A DNA stretch of 64,000 nucleotides from Hyperoplus lanceolatus (GCA_026929865.2 CM049407.1:21410501-21474500), one strand, 5' to 3'; counted from the first letter of the stretch, positions 11,727 to 45,963 are shown. Program-made: numbers and translations. The notes: a model not told the origin generated them from the sequence alone.

Positions 11727-12379
11727 ATGTAGTTTTCTATGTATTTACTGCTTATTTATATGATCTGATGCATTTTTCTTTTGCTTTTAAATGCTTTTTC
11801 TAATAGACAATATTTGAAATGGCTTTCTTTCTTTGCAATGCTAAGCGCTTTTTTTAAATCTTATTTTTACTAATGTTATCAAGTCTGTTTTATTTTCCTT
11901 CTAATTTTATTATCAAATTGGGGCTTTTTTTTTTTTTTTTCTTTTGTATTTATTTTGCACAATTAAAAAAGAAACATACACAAAGAATGGTAAAGAATAC
12001 AAATAACATACAGTGAAGGGAGAGGCAGAAAACCCAATGGGCTTATTTGAAGCCTCCACATAAATAATGTTAAAATTTCACAAAGTTATAAGGAAACACA
12101 AAATAAACATACAAAAAATCATATGACTACATAAAGTGATAAACAACTAATAATAACAAATTATATATAATAACAACATAATAATAACATCAATATAAAA
12201 GCAGAAAATGTGCGTGTGTAAGTGTATGAGTGTATGAGTAAGTCCGTGAAGGGAATATTGGTTTATACACATAATTTATTAATTCCTAGAACATATGTAA
12301 ATCAAAATAAAACATGGGGACATAGACAACAGTACAAAATTTAAAAAAAATAAAAAATAAAAAAAAATTAAAAAAGCAA

Positions 12380-15300
12380 TTACAAAACAACAGTTAAATG
12401 ATCGTTTAAGTTTCTTTTGTAGCATTTTATAGAGGAACAGTTTTTTGCCAGATGGGAAAAGCCATTCCATAATTTGGTACCCCTAAATCTTATTGAAAAT
12501 TGACCTCTACAAGTAAGAAATTTAGGAGGATGAAGATCTGAAGATTGATGAGTTGAATAGGAGTGGACCTGTGAATTTGTTTTAAAGTAAGTCTTGAAAT
12601 GTTCAGGAATATTCCCTTCACTTGAATGTATTTTATAAAAACACATATTTGAGAAATATTGATATCGTAAATAGTAAGAATTTGTAGTTTTTGAAATAGA
12701 GGAGCAGAAGAGATGTGTGACTCTGATCGAGTTGCAATTCTAACAAAACGTTTCTGGAGGACCAAGATTTTGTAGAGAGTAGTAGGGAAAGTACTTGCCC
12801 AAACTATGTTACAATATGAAAGATAGGGATAAATTAGACTATAATACAGAGTAAGTAGACAGTGTGTAGTGACAAGATGACTGACCCTCCTTCTTAGATT
12901 TATTTATTTTTCTACTAACTCAGTCAGTTTGTTCTCTCCAACTCAAATCTTCATCAACAATAACTCCCAGGAATCTTGTAGATGATACTTGAGGCATCTC
13001 AACAGACTCAATTGTAATTTTAGATAAATCCTTAGAATATGTTTTTTTGCCACTGAAAATGATAAAGTTAGATTTTTTTATATTCAAATATAATTTATTT
13101 AATCTAAACCATGTAGCGTAGGCAGTTAAACCAACATTAGCATCCTTAATCAGTGAACTGAAGTTTGAATGAGAGAGAACTAAAGTTGTATCATCTGCAA
13201 ACATTATTGAAGAAAGGATATTGGAGACATTAGACAAATCATTAATATATATACGAGGAATAATAATGGTGCCAGAATGGATCCCTGCGGAACCCCACAG
13301 AGTAGTCTGGCTTTGTTGGAATAGCAACCCATAACACAAACAAACTGTCTTCTGTTGGAAACATAATTTTTTAACCATTTGTACGTAGTGTCATGAAAAC
13401 CATATTTATACATATTTTCCAGTAAAATATGATGATTTACTGTATCAAAAGCTTTTGAAAAGTCTATGAAAATACTACAAATAAATTCATTATTTTCAAG
13501 TGCAGAAGTAACTTTGTCAATCAGGTGAAACAGAGCCATATAAGTGGAGTGTTTTTTCCGGAAACCATACTGGTGTTTGTAAAGAATTGAATTTGAATCT
13601 AAATGAGAAAGAATCCTTTTATATATAATTTTTTCCAATATCTTTGAAAAACATGGCAAAATAGATATGGGTCTATAGTTATTAAAACAACATGGATCAT
13701 CAGCTTTAAACAGAGGAATATCTTTGGCAACTTTTAAATCCTCTGGTACAACGCCTGTTTTCAAGGACAGAGAAAATATGTGAGTAAGTGGCTGCAGTAT
13801 TGACTGTTTTACCTGTTTGACAGGAAATGCAGTAATATTATCATGACCAGCTGAATATGTTTTTAGTTCCTCAATTATGTCACTTATTTCTTGGATATCA
13901 GGGGGCTTAAAAGAAGAAATAATAGGAAAATGTCTCGGAATAAAATCCAGTGGATTACCATGACATGCAGATATTTTAGCTAATTCATAACCAATATTAA
14001 CAAAAAAATCATTACATTTTTGAGCTATATCAAATGGATTTTTCAGAGAATTTTCACCATCCAAAAAGACTGATGGTAGCTCTGGGACAGTTTTTTCTCT
14101 TTGCAACAACTGATTTATTACTTTCCACGTGGTTTTAATATCCATCGAACACCTCTTAAATGTTTCACTCTAATATTTCTTTTTTGCAGATCTAATGGAA
14201 TGAATATATTTATTTCTATAGGATTTATAAATACCATGGATAAGAGGAGTAGGATTTGAGACATATTTTCTGTATAGTTTATTCTTTTTCCTCAACAGCT
14301 TCAACAAATCTACTGTAAACCAAGGCTTATTGAAATCTTGACTGTATTTCCTGGAATTTCCAAATGGAAAACATTCATTAAAAATAAAGCTAATAACTTT
14401 CATAAAATGTTGATATGCAAATTCAGCATTATTTTCCTCATATAGGTCATCCCAAGAAATACTGGCAAGCTTGTCTTTAAATTTTGAAATATTTGACTTG
14501 CTCATAATTCTTTTGTGCATTATTTTCTTGGTATGTTTAGTTCTATTAACCTTGATTAGAGAGTACTGCAATATGGGAAAATGGTCTGACAAGTCTAAAT
14601 ACAAGACCCCAGATTTCATTCCTTCACTCAAAGAGTTAGTTAAGATGTTATCTATCAAAGTTGCTGAATTGTCTTTAACTCGTGTAGATTTATAAATAAG
14701 AGGGAAAAAATAACTAGAATAAAGAATATTGAGAAAATCCCCAGTAAGGGTATCTGATTTATATTTAAAGAGATTTATATTAAAATCTCCTAAAATGTAA
14801 CAGAGTTTATCTTCATTGTTTATCAGATCAAGAGAATTTGACAAACTTTCATTAAATCTTTGATGATAGAGTCAGGTGGGCGATAAATAACACCAACAAC
14901 ATCATTCCTTCCACCAGAGACACCAGAGAGCTCTACAAAAACAGATTCCACCTCAGCCCCATCAGACTCTAAAGAGAGATCATCCCTAATTTTAAATTCA
15001 CAGTCACCATTGATAAACAGAGACACTCCGCCTCCAGATCTATTCTCTCTTACGTAGTGAACCGAATTATATTTAGGTAATTTAAAAATGTCTCTAGAGT
15101 CCTCTGTAAGCCATGTTTCTGATAAAGCAATAACAGAAAAATCGTGTTTAAGTGAAGATAGATAATGAATGAATTTGTCATAGTTGCTGGAAAGACTTCT
15201 TATATTCAAATGAAAAGTAGAGAATATATTAGGAGGCATAGAAACACACAAGTCATTAAACTGAGTGTCATTATAAAAACTACAAATGTTAGAGGCATCA

Positions 15301-15412
15301 AATGATGAAAAAAATGTAGGTCTGGGTCAACATCAAAATTGTAAGAGTCAATAGTAGAGGGATCAAAAGGCTTAAAAATCTGGCCTTCAAAATCAGGTTT
15401 GTTGTAGTCCAT
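12380..15412 (-). pseudogene. LINE ORF2: endonuclease and reverse transcriptase, frameshifted
   Basis: In transcript order: a start-like segment (15206-15412), then an exonuclease-endonuclease-phosphatase domain with FSTFHLNIRSL, SETWL, GGGVSLFI and GVIYRPPD (14823-15251). It continues with LGDFNINL, LIDNILTN and SDHFPI in another frame (14170-14844). The reverse transcriptase follows with YRPISILPCFSKILEKI, YGFRKKHST, FIDFSKAFDTVNH and GVPQGSILAP (13204-14145). The catalytic FADDTTLVLS box is in a shifted frame (12920-13378). A C-terminal tail (12490-12765) is also out of frame. At least four frame changes show that it is dead. Confidence 0.85.
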
Positions 15413-15601
15413 AGTGTGTGTAAAGAATAATGTGCTGTACGTATATAGTTAAATAATCAAAATACTGAAAAAAAATATCTAATGGTAAAACTAGTGAGCC
15501 AAAACTAATGAGCCAAACACTGAGCGTTGGCTTTCCTTTAATGTGGTGGGTTTTGGGTGAGTGGATGGACAATGAGTTTGTCATATCTCAAATATGCAAT
15601 G

Positions 15602-16243
15602 TCACCTCTCTCTCGAGCTGCCTTCATTGGGAGCTGGGAGTAGTTCATTTCTTCTTTGCCGGACGGCTTCAGGGAAGTCCTCATTAATGAAGATGCCTGA
15701 GCCCTTCAAATTTTTAGCTTTATCCAGAACAGCAAGTCTGTCCTTCAACCGCAGAAATCTGACCACAATGGGTCGTGGTTTTTCTGATGATGCCCTTGGC
15801 TTCCCAGTCCTATGAGCCCAATCCAGCTCTATTTTCAAGTGATCCAGTTGTAGTTTTTCACTGAATAGTTTTCTCACTTTTTCTTCAGATTCAGACACCT
15901 TTTCGTTCCCAGATTCTTTAATGCCATTTACAACAATATTTTGGCGTCTTGACTGGCCCTCCAGATATTCTGTCTTGTCTGAGATTGAACTCATGCTTTT
16001 GCAAATTGCGTCCAAGTCTGCTCTGGTTTCCCTACAGTTCTTGGACCAAGGTTTACATGAGGTTTTAAAATCATCAAATTCCTTTTGAGTCTTTTCCAGA
16101 CTCACCTTGAGATCATAGACTTGCTTTGACAGATCATCAGTCCTCCTGTTTGAAGAGTCAACTATGATCTGAACACAAGTTTTGAAGCTTTTTCCCTGTT
16201 GTTCAAGCAAAGTCCTGTAAAAGTCTTTTTGTTGGTCCAACAA
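15602..16243 (-). pseudogene. LINE ORF1: coiled-coil RNA-binding protein
   Basis: The 213-residue frame has an N-terminal coiled coil, then SRRQNIVVNGIKES, the start of an RRM-like fold found in L1-like and CR1/L2-like ORF1 proteins. AHRTGKPR and PIVVRFLRLKDR follow. Such proteins bind the element's RNA. The frame is intact but probably short at its N terminus. It ends 189 bp before the first ORF2 segment. Confidence 0.7.
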
Positions 16244-17781
16244 TTCACTTTATTGTCATTTTACTCTCCAATAATTCTGACATTCTTTTCCTGTTTCTAT
16301 GTTTGTTTTATTCCTATTTTAATGTGAAGCACTCGCAGCATAACAAGATACTGTATATGCAAGGAGGGTGTAACATTTTCATTTCAATCCCAGTTTGTTT
16401 TGTGGTAGCAGGAAAACACCACTGTTTCTTTGCTGTTGTTTGAATACTAATATTGAAGACAAGGTTATTATGGGATATCAGTTTTGTGTTGATCTTGTTT
16501 TTTTTAATGGGCATTTATTTTTCTTTGTTTTTTTGTAATCAGAGTTGGTCAATTAGGATGACAGCACTGCAATTCTTTATGTATTTTAATGGTTGTGTTG
16601 AATAAAGTGAACCATGAACCATAACGGCAGACTTGTCATTCATGGTCAACAACATGTTTCCTGTCACCTTCATTGTTTGAAACGGTTGAGGCGGCCTACA
16701 CAGACACATGGAGTGAAGTGATAAAGGTTACCACGACATAGACACCTCAAAAAAAGCACTGAAGAAAAAAGCACATTCAACCAGCCAACAGCCGATTGAC
16801 ACAACAACTCCAAATGTGTTTATTCTGGAAGTGCAGCGGAACTGGTGTGTTAGAGTTATATGTGTGTCTTTGAGATTACTTTTTGCACAGAGTTTGTTCA
16901 GTGTTACACAATACATTCACAGAAATACTTCAAAACAGAACAGTTTTAAAGCATTAGTCCCGAGTTCAAATGCTTTTTGAAAATTGACGCCATAGTTAGG
17001 CCTGTGTATAGTATTTAACAACATGCGATGATTCCTGAGGTTACTCAAGTTGAGAGCAGTGGAAGAAGTTGGAAACAGTTAGTGAGAATTTAGCCATGAA
17101 TTGGTATTTGAATGTCAAACAGGCATACATATTTTGTCTTACATTTATAGGCAATGCAGCATGTCCTATCAGCACAGGAAAAGGAAGTGAAAGGCAGGCC
17201 GATAAATGTGGTCATTTAGACATCAGTTGGGGCGATAAGCTTCTGTCTGCAGCACTTTCATCAGCTTTAGAATATAGTAAATATTTGCAAAGAGAGATCA
17301 TAAATACAGTAAGCCTGTGAAAAAATGCACCTCGCTCACATTTTATGAGACATGGTCGATGCATTTTGGTTGATCTGGTTATCACTCATGGATGCCACCC
17401 CAAAAGATTAAGAGGACAAAGTGGTGACACAAGAGAATCCAGGGCTAATGTATGTTTTATTGGGCTATTGTTACCCCTCTGCGAGTTAATCATGTCCGAG
17501 TTTGGCTTTTACTTTGTGAAATTGAAAAGAGATGAGGTCCTACACATTGGCGGAGAGAAGACACTTTCATCAAGGCTTAACGAAACACTTGCACAAGACA
17601 TCCATGGAAACACATATAATATGAAATGTAACATAAAGAGGGACAAAGATTATTGTGTATGACATGCAGATATCACATTTAAGTTGTCCTCGGGTTATTG
17701 TAATCTCTTGATGCAAAAATTCAAATAGAAAAAATGAAAAAAAAAACGCAGGACATGACAAATCAGAGCAGCCTAATCTGC

Positions 17782-17840
17782 CATTAATCATGACAATATG
17801 TCATTAACCATGACAATATGTCATTAACCATGACAATATG
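17782..17840. repeat. 20-bp tandem repeat, about 3 copies
   Basis: The unit TGACAATATGTCATTAACCA repeats from 17791 and is preceded by a partial variant (CCATTAATCA). Confidence 0.85.
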
Positions 17841-18297
17841 TAGTATGTTTCAAGACTAGAAATACAGAGACACAATTTGGTTCAGGAGGTTGGGCCTTCT
17901 TCTTTTTTGGGTCAATAAACCTATTAACATACCTCTCATTTATGCAAACGTCCATATGGAGCCTGTGTTGATTCATAAATTACACACATTAGGATTGTCT
18001 TGGAAATAAATGAATGTTTCTAATCACTTCAACAGTGGTACACACATGAGTAATTTACATGATTTCCTATATAACTAACAGTTGAACAGATGATACAATC
18101 AAAAAGCATTTGACCTCTCTAAACCGTGTTCCTTGTCCATATCCTAAATGTTTCACAAGGCAAGCGTTTGGTAGCACGTTGCCTCTGTGTTTTCAGTTTC
18201 CTTGGTGTGGGTAGACCACTGCTTGGAGTCAGCTGCTCAGTCCATGGGGTAAACCCCGGACGGGTTCACTTCGTTGACAAGTGACGCCTCACTTGGG

Positions 18298-18354
18298 GTA
18301 TTTGACAAACTGACACTCACTGAAACAGAGTGTCAAACTCAGCTTATCAAATAC
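18298..18354. other. Imperfect stem-loop
   Basis: GTATTTGA (18298-18305) pairs with TCAAATAC (18347-18354). Inside it, TGACACTC (18311-18318) pairs with GAGTGTCA (18328-18335). The loop is short. It may be a remnant of a foldback transposon or an unrelated hairpin; no function can be assigned. Confidence 0.5.
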
Positions 18355-19859
18355 ACTAAGTGGGGGGCCTGATCTCGAAAAAGAAAATCAAAGATGACTC
18401 TGTAGGGTTGAATGAACAAGACACTGGTACCACTCCCACCATTCATTATCAAAAGGCTAAAAAAACATTAACACATTCTTACCTTTTCACATAAAGATAT
18501 ATATTTGACCATTTTGGAAATAAGATGTTACCTGAGTGTTTAGATCTGTTGACGCAGCAGCAGATGAGTGGGAGTGCAACGCTCCTCTTCGCTCCCCTCA
18601 CAAGAGTTCACAATGATGACACCGTGCACAAGACAATCCGTTTGACCATTGAGCCTCGACACTGCAAAGAGGAAGTCAAAACAAGGAAGATAACTGCAAA
18701 GCTAGCTCGCAGGAAATATGTGGAAATAAAGTGTCAACATGTCATGGTTGTGAAATGCTGTTGAAGGCTTCCGTGGCTCACCGCTTTTGAGATAATGGTT
18801 TGCTGAGACATAGTCAACAGTTCACAGAGTACAGAGTGGGCTCATGGAGCCATATGTATACATTTATGATATTAGTAATCAAGGAACTCAAGATTTACCT
18901 AATGACCAATTCAGATCAACCAGTGTACAGTATATATCATATTATGGTCATATACATTTAATAATGGTTTCAAAAGTATGAGATCAAATTAAGAACTCCC
19001 CAAGACGTCTTGCCGGAAGACAAGTTCCACAGTTTAACATTGACAGGACAGGCCTTCAGATGAGATCCGGCAGATTCAGTCTTACTGAAGGTGAAAGTCG
19101 TTGTACTGTGTCAAACTATTCCTTATATGGTATCGCCATTAAGTTAATCACAACGTCAGTAGTATTCTGCTCTAATTTTGGAATTAGCTGTCACTGGCCA
19201 TCCTCTGCTCCTTTCATGCTTCAAGGACAAGCATCAGTGTTTAGTCTAAATGGCTGATTTCTGGTGTGTTTGCCAGTTTACCACCCTGTACAGGGAAGCT
19301 CCTAGGATCAGGGCAAAGAAAAAGGACTAGAAACTGTTGCAAAAACCTCCCTGTGGAGTGGCACAAATCTAAATATTGACACAGAGGGCACCCAACATTG
19401 CCTGTCAGCTAGTGTAACCAACCTTGCCCAGTTCTCAGTCAGTGCAAGAATTTCATCACGTCTGGCCTCGAAAACTTCCAAGGAACACTGAGAGAGACGT
19501 AACTGTCAATATGTTTTGCCATGTTATCAACATTCCCCCACATGTTCTTGCATCAACCATAATGTACTAAGCGTGGTGCGGTGTAACTTCCTCATGTAAC
19601 TCCGGACTAACGCACCATGTATCACACATCAGACTTCCCTATCCAGATACAACTGCACTGTACGTTGAGCTTCCTCAATGCATTTAAAACTTAGGTAACC
19701 CAAGATTTAATATACTGTTCAAACTGGACTACAGGGTGGGCTGATGTTTCTTGCACATGCTCAGTTGCTTCAGTGTACCAGCCAAATCAGAATGTTTCAT
19801 CAATCTCTTTGCAGTAGCACACAAGGGGAGGAAATTCCCAGGCCACAAGGATACAGGAA

Positions 19860-20165
19860 ATGGTAAATGGTAAATGGTTAATGGACTTGTATAGCGCTAT
19901 ATCTCCATTTATCACAGACTCAAAGCGCTTTACATTGTTTTTTGTACACATTCACCCAGTCACACACACATTCATACACCGATAGCAGCAGCTACCACGC
20001 AGGGTAGACTAGGGTGCTAAGCTAACTAAGCTAACTATCGGGAGCAATTCGGGGTTCAGTATCTTGCCCAGGGACACTTCGACATGTGGCGGGGAGACGG
20101 GGGATCGAACCTCCGACCCTGCACACCAGAGGCGAACACCCTACCCACTTCGCCACTGCCGCCCC
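19860..20165 (-). mobile_element. tRNA-derived SINE, family S2
   Basis: On the minus strand the head starts GGGGCGGCAGTGGCGAAGTG. A perfect A box (TGGCGAAGTGGG, 20144-20155) and a perfect B box (GGTTCGATCC, 20102-20111) form an internal RNA polymerase III promoter. The body has 'tgtccctgggcaagatactgaac'. The tail is 'aagcgctttgagt...atagcgctatacaagtcc', a pattern I recall from many teleost genomes. It is distinct from family S1. Confidence 0.8.
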
Positions 20166-21690
20166 AAAAAGACATATGCTGTCCGTGATGAATGGAGAAT
20201 GGTGTGTGCAGTGTGGGAAGCAACTAACTAATGTGGTATCTTAACTCCCCCACCCCATCACAATGATGTGTAGTACCGTGCACATTAGAAGATAGTGTGA
20301 CCCAACTGTATTAGGATTCTTGTCCAAATGCATTTACTCTAAGTCAAACAGGATGCAGGCAACTGCACCAACAAACATCCGTGCCTATGAACCACCTTTG
20401 GCAAATGCAGGTCTGCAACATACTGTTCACTTAAATGTGACTAATATTCAAATGTGCAAGGACATGCCATCCTTGTGCAAAGTGAGAACATGTCATTGAA
20501 TGAGTTCCCACATGCCTCTAATGCAACATAGTGCTCTGACCAACATTGTAGCCAATTTGAACATTATCTTCATATTAAGTTAAATTGTAAGATATTCAAC
20601 AATTTGAGAACAAGATATTGCAGTAAAGCACATGAAAGGTGATGGGGATGTAGTCAGAGTAACCATCTGACATTGTGAAGAATAATGAAGTGGGGAAAGC
20701 TATAAGCTGAATCATTCCACGTGAAATACTGATGTATATACTGAGACACTATTGCAGCTTATCATTTAGTGGCAGTTTAGAGTGTGAACCATTTCAACAC
20801 CTTCTTTAGACCACATATACCACAAATATAGGGGAAGTGGAAGATAAAAAACACTCACACCAACTCCCTTTGGTGTTGAGAAAGAGACTGATGATTTTCA
20901 TCAAATCGTAACTGAATTTTCTATTACAAAATACAACTGGAAATTCTTATGACAACCTTAATTTACTTGGTGAAAACCATATTTAGCTACCACAAATAAT
21001 GTATAATACTGTACTTTGCCATTACATGTCAAAAGGGAGGTGCAGTCTACATGCTGTGAAAAATGGTTTGGCAGGAACTCGTGGCTGTGGAAATGTGCTC
21101 CTACTGAAATAGTAAACAGCAGAAGCTGTCTGCATCCGCACCCAGATTCATAGGATTTAAATTGCTAACCAAACATGGAGTTTCTTATTTCCCTGCCTGT
21201 CAATCCCCAGGGTTTGAATCCTGAGTTTAAACCTTTATGCTCCAAGTTCAAAAAAGTAACATTTGAGTCTTTTCTTTCCAATATATATAATATATTGCAT
21301 ATATTTCAATGCATGCTGTTCACCATTTTCTTCTGCAGCAACAATCTGTTTAGTACGTAAGGAGGGCCTGGATGATTTTGGATTGTCCGGTACAGCCTTG
21401 TTTTCTAATCTGGCGAATGAGGTCACACTGGATTTGAAATACCCTGAGAACCTGTTTTAAAAATGTGACCCCTCTGTCACATTTCTTTAAGCATTGTACA
21501 CTTTATTACATAGATATGTGTTAATTACCAATTAACTGACTACGGCATGCAGTCAGGCAATATTCAGTAGCTGGTCATTGATGTGATCACTTTCTAAATT
21601 CTTGCCTCAACATTGCAGACTGATGGTGAACTGCCACAGTGTGGCTCATTGCAGGACTGCAACTAGAGTACAACAGCGGGTGTGGCTAAC
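20166..21690. other. Gene-free stretch
   Basis: No supportable gene or repeat structure. Overlapping open frames near 21175-21460 have no domain features or splice context. Confidence 0.4.
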
Positions 21691-21691
21691 T

Positions 21692-21991
21692 TGGAGAAAA
21701 GCTATGTATGTAACTTTGGGTGTGTCATAGAAGTGAACATTTTCTTAGGGACGTTCTCATAACTTAACAAACAAACTTTACTCACAGGAAAAATTGGATC
21801 CCTGAAACACAATCCCTGTTTACAAACATATTTTAATCTCACGTTTGGTTCCAGGTGCCTCAATTAATTCATGATGATATAATAATTCAATACCAATAAT
21901 TAAATGTGGGGAGAATATTTTGTAAAGTAACTGCAGGCTCTGCTAATGTAAACAAATCCCCCTCCTCTGAAACTGCATAGTGTACCTTTAA
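21692..21991. repeat. MITE family B, copy 1
   Basis: The right end, read inverted, is TTAAAGGTACACTATGCAGT. The left end contains a decayed counterpart (AAAAGCTATGTATGTAACTT). The interior shares 'ttctcataactt.a..aaacaaactttactcacagga' and 'tttggttccaggtgcc' with 60118-60350, so the two are copies of one family. Confidence 0.6.
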
Positions 21992-22169
21992 TGTGTAAAC
22001 ATATTAATAAAATGCATGTATACCCTGGTAAAAGTATTGTGGAGGCATACACATAAAGACATTAATCAAAACTGGAGTTATACTTCAGTTAATGAAGAAA
22101 TGGCAGCACACTATGAAATAGTAATGGTTGCAAAAACTGTGAAGAAATGACAACTTGTTCAACTTGACT

Positions 22170-24525
22170 TTTATTCATTGGTGAAAAGGAAGACTTGAAG
22201 CAATCAAACATATGAGGAAAAAAACCTGGCCAAGGCACTGTCTGTCACTTTACAATCTAAATTATGTTTCAGTCCGTTTTGATTCCAGGCTAAAATACTG
22301 AGTAGCATCTTTTAATGCATTTTTTTTCACACAACGTTCAAAATGACACTCGATTCTTAAAATGAAGGCTGTCAACACTATGCTACTTCAAGCAGAAGAT
22401 ACAGTGCTGCATTGTAAAAGTTACCGTCAAAGGCATGGAAAGGCATATTAAAAGTAGAAACGACTGCATTTTTTTGTTTAAAATCTTGGCAGAGACAAGA
22501 ACTATACTCAGCAATGGGCAAATAACTGTAAATCAAAATGCATCTTGATACAGATGACAAATGTTCATTCAGGAGGAAAAATCAAAATAATAAAAGAAAA
22601 TATGCAGAACTAAAATACATTAACGTTCAACTTGCAAAATAGTGTAAATAAATCTTTAAAACCCTCAATTCTAAAATTCTAAGAACAAGGAAAACCCTTG
22701 GCAGGTCAGAATGCAACATGTAATCTAGGACAATGTCGACAATGTGACATAAGTTTATTATGCTCATTTTTTATGCAACATTTTTTGGTTTATTGCTGCT
22801 TTGAACCCAAGGTCCTGGCATTAACAGGTGGTGTTGCGTGTTCCATCATAACAGCAGTAAGCTGTTCAATTAGCTTACATAATAATCAAAATACAGTTTA
22901 TTTATTTCTACACCAAAACTGTTATCTTTGACAAGTACTTCTAGTTCTAGTTTTCATCATACAAAAATATCCTCAGTGGTGTCTATCTTTCACCTTACAT
23001 TGTTTTTATCAACATCTGAAAAATCCAAATTACAAAATACACAAATGCAATTAAATACATACAGTATATCAAAAAAATGCATGCATTGGGAATGGTGCCC
23101 ATCCAGGACAGAACAACTTTTTTGACACATTTTGACTTCAAAGTTAAACCATGGTTATCCAGTGCATATTAAATGGAATCGTCTTATTTTAAACATCAAA
23201 TTCAATAAAGATGTTGTTAAAAAAAAAAGTTTTCTCTTGTGAAGAAAAAGAATGATTGTGTGTCTAAGAATGCACTACATCTTCTCCCTTTACAGATTAC
23301 TTTATTGGCATTTGTTCACCCAACAACAGCACACAACCTGCCATGTGGAAATTACAGTATCATTCCTATTGCTAGAACTGGTTGCAACAATGCAAAGGAA
23401 AAGTATTTTGATTATTAAATAACTTTCTCACTGATAAGCAAAATAAAAGATGAGGAATTAAACTAGGTTAAGAACAGTAAAAATCAACTTCAAATAACAG
23501 TTTTAAATTAATTGTTAAATCTAATGGTAAAGACATGACAAGTTTCTACAGATGTGGGATATTTTGATATATTGATATGGTCAATGCAGTCTTTTATTTG
23601 ACTACAACCTTCCTCATTTATTCAGTGTGTGAAGGCATCAGTTGCTCCTTTTGTGACATGAAAGGGAACCCAATTGTGAAAAGCACATTTTAACTTTTCA
23701 ACCAGAGATGTTTCAAATTCAGTTAGTTTTGCCTATAATTGTGGATTTTGCAATGCAGATTTAAACATAAAATCATAAGTTTAGAAATGAGCTTTACACC
23801 GTTTTATTAAAAAAAAAAGTCAGAAATGTATAGGCAGATGAAAACTTTCACATCACCTTGCGAGTGGGGTGTAAATACTGAGTTTTCTAACAGTTGACTT
23901 ATTCTCAATAATAGTCAAATTAAAAGATAATACTTTTAACATTTATAACACATAATACTGCTCTATCAATGCTCCACACAGCCACTTCAGGGTCGTATTA
24001 TATGTATTTGTTTATGTAGATTACAGTGCAGTGGGTTTTAGAATATTACTGTCTGCAAAAAGATAGCTTGCTGTGATGGACTGATGCGTGTGTACAGCAG
24101 AAATATGTCTACAATCAACATTTAATTTAGATTTGTTTCTGAGAGTTTGATTTTGAAATCAATAATAAGAAAAAAGTGACAAAAACACTGAAGAAATAAA
24201 AAAAATACTTACTCAATGAAATGAAGCCCAAGCCCAATACAAATATGCTACATAAACCTCTTGTGAGGTATGTGCTAATCAAATACAGTATGTCCCTTTT
24301 CAACCAGTGGACTTGCCTAAATTCAAAAATTAGGAATGATAGCAAATGTATTTTTTTCCCCAGAACCATATTTTGTACATCGTGCTGTGCTTGTTCAACC
24401 ACGTCATGTTGTGGATCTGATTTATTTGGGTACAGAGGGAAACAGCTTGCGTGAGGCAGGACTGCAGTCCAGGCAGAATGGCCCAGCAGTGTATGTGGGC
24501 TCTTTTGCGTTGGTGAACACAGACA
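22170..24525 (-). other. Probable moesin 3' UTR
   Basis: This AT-rich, repeat-free stretch lies just downstream of the moesin stop codon. An AATAAA hexamer on the minus strand at 22170-22175 is a plausible polyadenylation signal. Other AT-rich hexamers exist, so the true end could be nearer the stop. Confidence 0.4.
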
Positions 24526-44899
<20,374 letters not shown>

Positions 44900-45200
44900 C
44901 TTGTCTTTTCTTCTCCGTCCGGCTAAGGTGAAATTTAAAGGCCTATACAAAAAGTTCTTAAATCAGAGCAGCAGTTCGCGAGACCAGTAGAAAACTTTTT
45001 CCCATCAGAACAAGGGCGCCACCCAAATGCCTTCCCGTGTCGAGGAAACACACGCGACCCTTAGCTCGAGTAGAAAAAGACGATTTTCAGCCTGGCGCTA
45101 GTGAGAGTGAGTATTTCTTTGTTTCGCCGTAAAGTGAAATGGATTGGAGCTTGATTTCCTGCTAACGGTACCCGTGAATGCAAAACCACACCCAGGCCGA
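44900..45200 (-). promoter_or_regulatory. Putative msn 5' UTR and promoter region
   Basis: This lies immediately upstream of the moesin start codon on the minus strand. It is richer in GC and CpG than its surroundings (for example CGTGTCGAGG and GGGCGCCACC near 45012-45044). I see no TATA box that I would trust. Placement is by position and composition. Confidence 0.35.
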
Positions 45201-45963
45201 TGACAGGACAGCAAGCCAGCCAGACTGAAAGAGAAGAGAGGACTCAGACCAGCAGACTCCGCCTGCAGCACCGCATCATCATGGCTGCATTGAGCTACTG
45301 CTGCTGCCTATGTGATAGCCTATTGCTAGAAGTTCAGCTGCTCTCACTCTCAACAGACACGTTGAACACACAAATAGATAATTATGCCTCAAAGTAGCGT
45401 TATACTCAGGTTTTTGGATACTTTCTAGTCATAGAAATGTGGAGTAGGCCTATAACCTACAAGCAGACTTATCAAGAGGTCAAGCTTACTGTTGAAACAG
45501 CATACATGTTAAACACCAGAGGACCAGACAACCAATGTTAATGCTATAGACATGGATCCTAGGATTCTAGACTATCATTTATTTTCTGATGTTGTAATTT
45601 AAAAGTTAAAAATAATTGGTCCAGTGTGTGTTTATTAGTTTTTTAAATGTTTACAACATACAAATGCCTCTAGCATAAAGGTCACACAGATGTTGAGACA
45701 TTTTAGGGACACATTATTTCTGGCTTGGTGTGTATTTTGAATGACCTGAAATGAAAAAATTACACACCAAAATAAAAAAAAACATAGGCTATTTTTTCAA
45801 CACTTGAAGTGGATCTTCATTGGACCGAAGAGGTCATGTTTAAGGCAAACATGTCCCAAAATAGTTGACGTTGTTGTTGTTGTTTTTTTAGCAGTTTGAT
45901 CATTGCAAAGTTGGTCTTCTTTAATTTAATTCAAAGTGGAATTAAAAAGGTCTTTAAAAGTCT

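Larger units (their letters stand above)
11943..16262 (-). mobile_element. Near-complete, degenerate two-ORF LINE
   Basis: A non-LTR retrotransposon lies on the minus strand with the usual order: ORF1 (15602-16243), then ORF2 with an endonuclease (about 14530-15250) and reverse transcriptase (about 12920-14145). A C-terminal tail region follows (12380-12765). ORF2 is broken by several frameshifts, so the copy cannot move by itself. The architecture and motifs fit the Jockey/CR1/L2 group. I cannot choose the exact clade without a tree. The 3' end is set near the T-rich tract at 11926-11945; the 5' end is approximate. Confidence 0.8.
16263..19859. other. Gene-free stretch
   Basis: No gene is supported. 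I see a 20-bp tandem repeat at 17782-17840 and a stem-loop at 18298-18354, listed separately. The remainder is unremarkable AT-rich sequence with short, domain-free open frames. Confidence 0.45.

Noticed and set aside
20100-20165. Possible minus-strand tRNA gene
   Set aside because: Same reason: the head is followed by a SINE body, and the acceptor stem does not close.
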